A DNA stretch of 64,000 nt from Amycolatopsis albispora (lineage in GTDB: Bacteria > Actinomycetota > Actinomycetes > Mycobacteriales > Pseudonocardiaceae): NCBI RefSeq assembly GCF_003312875.1, contig NZ_CP015163.1:8184001-8248000 (forward strand), written 5' to 3'. Below, piece by piece: positions 61,193 to 64,000 of the stretch. Every line of letters starts with the position of its first letter. Positions within the stretch are counted from its first letter, which is position 1. Below the pieces are notes generated by a model that did not search any database, was not told where the DNA came from, and saw only the letters and a list, made by a program, of their open reading frames with translations. The position numbers were made by a program, and so were the translations under genes.

Positions 61193-64000
61193 TCACCCTT
61201 GAATGTCCACAAAGGACCCCGCGGCCACCTCGGGGGACAGCTGCTCACCATGCCGGAATTGTTCGGTGAAGCCGGATTCGCCCAGTGCGGCGCGGGCCGC
61301 GGCGGTGGTCCGGTCCACGTCACCGCGTTCGGCGGCGGGCAGCGGCGTGCCCACCGACGCCCTGGTCGCGGCCGCCGCGCCGAGCAGGCGTGCGGCGGCG
61401 GCGTGCTCCCCGGCCGCCGCGCTCGCGCTCGCCAGACCCTCCAGTCCCAGTGCGACCGAGCGCGGATCACCGGTGGCGAGCGCGGCGTCCAGGCCCTCCC
61501 GCTGCCGGTCCAGCGCGAGCGCGATCTCGCCGCGTTGCTCCGCGGCGAACCCCAGCTCGGCCAGGATCAGCGCGGTGCCCAGATCACCGTCGACCTGGCG
61601 GCACCACTCGAGCCACCGCTCCAGGTGCGCCTCGGCGCGCTCGGGCCGGCCCTGCCGCCGCGCGGACAAGCCCAGCCCGATTTCGGCGAACTGCTCACCG
61701 CGCTTGTGCGAATGCTGCGCGGCCAGCTTCCGCGCGCGCTCGTGGTACTCGTCGGCCTTGGCGAACTCGCCCTTCAGCAACGCGATCCGGCCGATGCCGG
61801 ACAGCGAGTAGGACACCTCGTTCCACAGGCCCAGCTCCTCGGCGAGCCGCAAAGCGTTGCGGTGCAGGCTTTCCGCGCGCTCGTAGTCACCGGCGATCTC
61901 GGCCAGCGAGCTGAGCGTGTCGGTCGACTTCACCTCGCCCCACCGGTCACCGACCTCGCGGAACAGCTCGAGGGCGCGTTCGGAGTCACGCCGCGCCCGC
62001 GCCAGCCCGCCCCGCGGGCGCGCCTGCATGGCCTGCAGGCTGAGCGCGGCCGCCTCGCCCCAGCGGTCGCCGAGCGCGCGGAACCCGGCCAGCGCGCGCT
62101 CGACCCTGGCGGCCCCGAGGTCGAGGTCACCCGCGCCGATCAACGCGAAGCTCAGGAACCACTCGGCCCGCGCACGGCCCAGCGGATCGTCGACCTCCTC
62201 GTACCGCGCCAGCACCCGCTCGGCGGTTTCGTGCAGGCCGGAGCCCTCACCGATGAGAATGGTGAGCGCGGCGCGCCAGGCCATCGCCCTGGTCCGCGGG
62301 ACCTCCGGCGCGTGGCCGTCGATGCCGAGCGCGAGCGTGACCGACCGGTGGCCCTCCCGCAGCCTGCCGCGCAGGAACCAGTACCAGCCCAGCGCGTTGA
62401 CCAGCCGGATCGCCAACTCGGCGTTGCCGTCGATCTCCGCGCCCTCGAGCGCGCCCCGGAAGTTGGCGCTCTCGGCGTCCAGCCGGTCGAGCCAGCTCCG
62501 CTGATCGGACCGGCACAGCCGCTCTTCGGCGCGTTCGGCCAGGTCGAGGTAGTACCGGTGGTGCCGCCGCCGGACCTCGTCGTACTCGCCCGCTTCGTGC
62601 AGCCGTTCGACGCAGTACGCGGCCACCGACTCCAGCAGGCGGTACCGCGTGCGGCCGCCCTGCCTGGTCACCGCCACCAGCGACCGGTCGACCAGCCGCG
62701 CCAGCAGGTCCAGCACCTCGCCGGGCTTCACCCCGTCGCCCGCGCACACCGCTTCGGCGGCCTCCAGCTCGCAGCCCTCGGTGTGCACGGCCTGCCGTCG
62801 CAGCACGATCCGCTCGGCCTCGGTGAGCAGCTCCCAGCTCCAGCCGATCATCGCGCGCAGCGTCTGCTGCCGGGCGGGCGCACCACGCTCGCCGGTGACG
62901 AGCAGGCGGAAGCGGTCGTCCAAGCGGGACAGCAGTTCCTGCGCGCCGAGCACGCGGATGCGGCTGGCGGCCAGTTCGAGCGCGAGCGGGATGCCGTCGA
63001 GGCGGCGGCAGATTTCCGCGACCGCCTCGCTGTTCTCCTCGGACAACGCGAAATCCGGCGCCGCCGCGGTCGCCCGCGTGCGGAACAGCTCGATCGCACT
63101 GCTCAGTTCGAGCGGGCGCACGGTGTGCACGAACTCACCCGCCAGGCCGAGCGGCTCCTGGCTGGTGATCAGCACGCGCAGGCCCGGCGCGGTCCGCAGC
63201 AGCAGCCGCACCAGGTCGGCGACCGGCTCGACCAGGTGCTCGCAGTTGTCCAGCACGAGCAGCAGGCGCTGGTCACGCAGGGCTTCGGCGAGCTGGTCCG
63301 ACGGCGGCGGCAGCGTGCCGGACTTGGTGTCCTCGCGCAGGTTCAGCATGCTCGCGGTGACCTCGGCGACCGAGCACGCGGCCTCCGGCGCGCCGTGTGT
63401 CCAGTGCCCGGCCAGCTCGACCAGCCACACCCCGTCGGGAAAACCACCGACCAGCCGGGACGCCGCCTCGATGGCCAGCCGGGTTTTGCCCACCCCGCCC
63501 GGCCCGGTCAGCGTGACCAGCCGGTGCGCCGCGAGCAGCCGCCCGACCTCGTCGACCTCGGCGTCCCGCCCGATCAGCCCGGTCAGCTGCGCGGGCAGGT
63601 TCGTGGTGCGGCGGGCCGACGGCGTGAGCGCCGGATCCTGCCGCAGCATCGACTGGTACAGCTCGGCCAGCTCGGGACTCGGGTCGAGGCCCAGCTCGTC
63701 GGCGAGGCGCTGGCGCAGCTCGGTGTACCCGGCGAGCGCTTCGCTCTGACGGCCCGCGCGGTACAGCGCGAGCAGGTGCGCGCGGCGCAGGCGCTCCCGC
63801 AGCGGATGCCGCGCGACCAGGTCGGTCAGCTCCCCGGCCAGCTCGCTGTGCTCGCCCAGCTCCAGCCGGGCTTCGGCCTGTTCCTCCAGCGCCACCAGCC
63901 GCTGCTCGTCGAGCCGCTGGATCACCGGCGCGAGGAAGTCCGCGTCGGCGAAGTCGGCGAACGCGGCACCACGCCACAACGCCAGCGCCTCGGCCAGCTG
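61193..64000 (-). CDS. AfsR/SARP-type regulator with BTAD, NB-ARC ATPase and TPR repeats (5' end outside window)
   Basis: At least 928 residues of a regulator whose N-terminus runs out of the window. Visible in order: the BTAD domain (LERLRRAHLLALYRAGRQSE, ELGLDPSPELAELYQSMLRQ), NB-ARC with P-loop GPGGVGKTRLA, LLLVLDNCEHL (Walker B), GIPLALELAASR, a winged-helix element and about 400 residues of TPR-like helices. The SARP DNA-binding domain would lie upstream of the window. Such proteins regulate secondary metabolism. The C-terminus ends FVDIQG with TGA at 61193. Its next neighbour is the STAS gene. Confidence 0.88.
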   Translation of the reverse strand, partial: QLAEALALWRGAAFADFADADFLAPVIQRLDEQRLVALEEQAEARLELGEHSELAGELTDLVARHPLRERLRRAHLLALYRAGRQSEALAGYTELRQRLADELGLDPSPELAELYQSMLRQDPALTPSARRTTNLPAQLTGLIGRDAEVDEVGRLLAAHRLVTLTGPGGVGKTRLAIEAASRLVGGFPDGVWLVELAGHWTHGAPEAACSVAEVTASMLNLREDTKSGTLPPPSDQLAEALRDQRLLLVLDNCEHLVEPVADLVRLLLRTAPGLRVLITSQEPLGLAGEFVHTVRPLELSSAIELFRTRATAAAPDFALSEENSEAVAEICRRLDGIPLALELAASRIRVLGAQELLSRLDDRFRLLVTGERGAPARQQTLRAMIGWSWELLTEAERIVLRRQAVHTEGCELEAAEAVCAGDGVKPGEVLDLLARLVDRSLVAVTRQGGRTRYRLLESVAAYCVERLHEAGEYDEVRRRHHRYYLDLAERAEERLCRSDQRSWLDRLDAESANFRGALEGAEIDGNAELAIRLVNALGWYWFLRGRLREGHRSVTLALGIDGHAPEVPRTRAMAWRAALTILIGEGSGLHETAERVLARYEEVDDPLGRARAEWFLSFALIGAGDLDLGAARVERALAGFRALGDRWGEAAALSLQAMQARPRGGLARARRDSERALELFREVGDRWGEVKSTDTLSSLAEIAGDYERAESLHRNALRLAEELGLWNEVSYSLSGIGRIALLKGEFAKADEYHERARKLAAQHSHKRGEQFAEIGLGLSARRQGRPERAEAHLERWLEWCRQVDGDLGTALILAELGFAAEQRGEIALALDRQREGLDAALATGDPRSVALGLEGLASASAAAGEHAAAARLLGAAAATRASVGTPLPAAERGDVDRTTAAARAALGESGFTEQFRHGEQLSPEVAAGSFVDIQG

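Overview
The window is a high-GC actinomycete chromosome segment. Codon use, the density of TetR, LuxR and AfsR-type regulators, a WhiB protein, Lsr2, EspG/PPE-like and DUF3558 proteins and many secreted S8 peptidases point to the Pseudonocardiaceae, most likely an Amycolatopsis-like organism. This is inferred from gene content; no rRNA gene is present. I saw no tRNA, rRNA, CRISPR array, transposase or plasmid origin.

Layout. 1-2.8 kb: a frameshifted carotenoid oxygenase, a TetR regulator and a low-complexity membrane protein. 2.9-8.9 kb: an oligosaccharide uptake operon (binding lipoprotein, two permeases, GH13 glucosidase) led by a LacI-type regulator broken by an in-frame amber codon. 8.9-15.8 kb: a VanW-domain protein, a PHP-domain phosphoesterase, two TetR regulators, an NAD(P)-binding reductase and an SDR. 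16-24.4 kb: an L-fucose-type oxidative pathway (2,4-diketo-3-deoxyfuconate hydrolase, fuconate dehydratase, ketodeoxyfuconate dehydrogenase, ribose-type ABC importer) with a GntR regulator and a divergent sugar dehydrogenase. 24.4-26.2 kb: a WhiB-like protein, an ANTAR protein and a LuxR response regulator.

26.2-31.7 kb: a type VII-secretion-associated island with four DUF3558 lipoproteins, a small helical protein ending in a YxxxD signal, a PPE-like protein and an EspG-like chaperone. 31.8-35.8 kb: a degenerate LDH2-family protein, a mannitol-type dehydrogenase, an SDR and an S8 peptidase with an altered oxyanion hole. 35.9-44 kb: pyruvate carboxylase, a class III adenylate cyclase, an arginase-family protein, a SagB-type flavoprotein and a PucR regulator. 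44-49 kb: a lysine delta-aminovalerate operon (permease, DavA, DavB, TetR). 49-64 kb: a GNAT protein, an orphan phage-connector-like gene, a START/YCII pair, two coupled S8 peptidases, a large LuxR ATPase, Lsr2, an aldo/keto reductase with a LysR regulator, a STAS protein and the 3' part of an AfsR-type regulator.

Repeats stand out. Near-perfect hairpins sharing the core GAATGTGGCTTT occupy two convergent gene gaps (8.9 and 44.1-44.5 kb). A 162-bp nested foldback element with perfect 17-bp terminal inverted repeats sits at 54.9-55.1 kb, and degenerate tandem repeats of about 75 bp lie at 60.4-60.7 kb.
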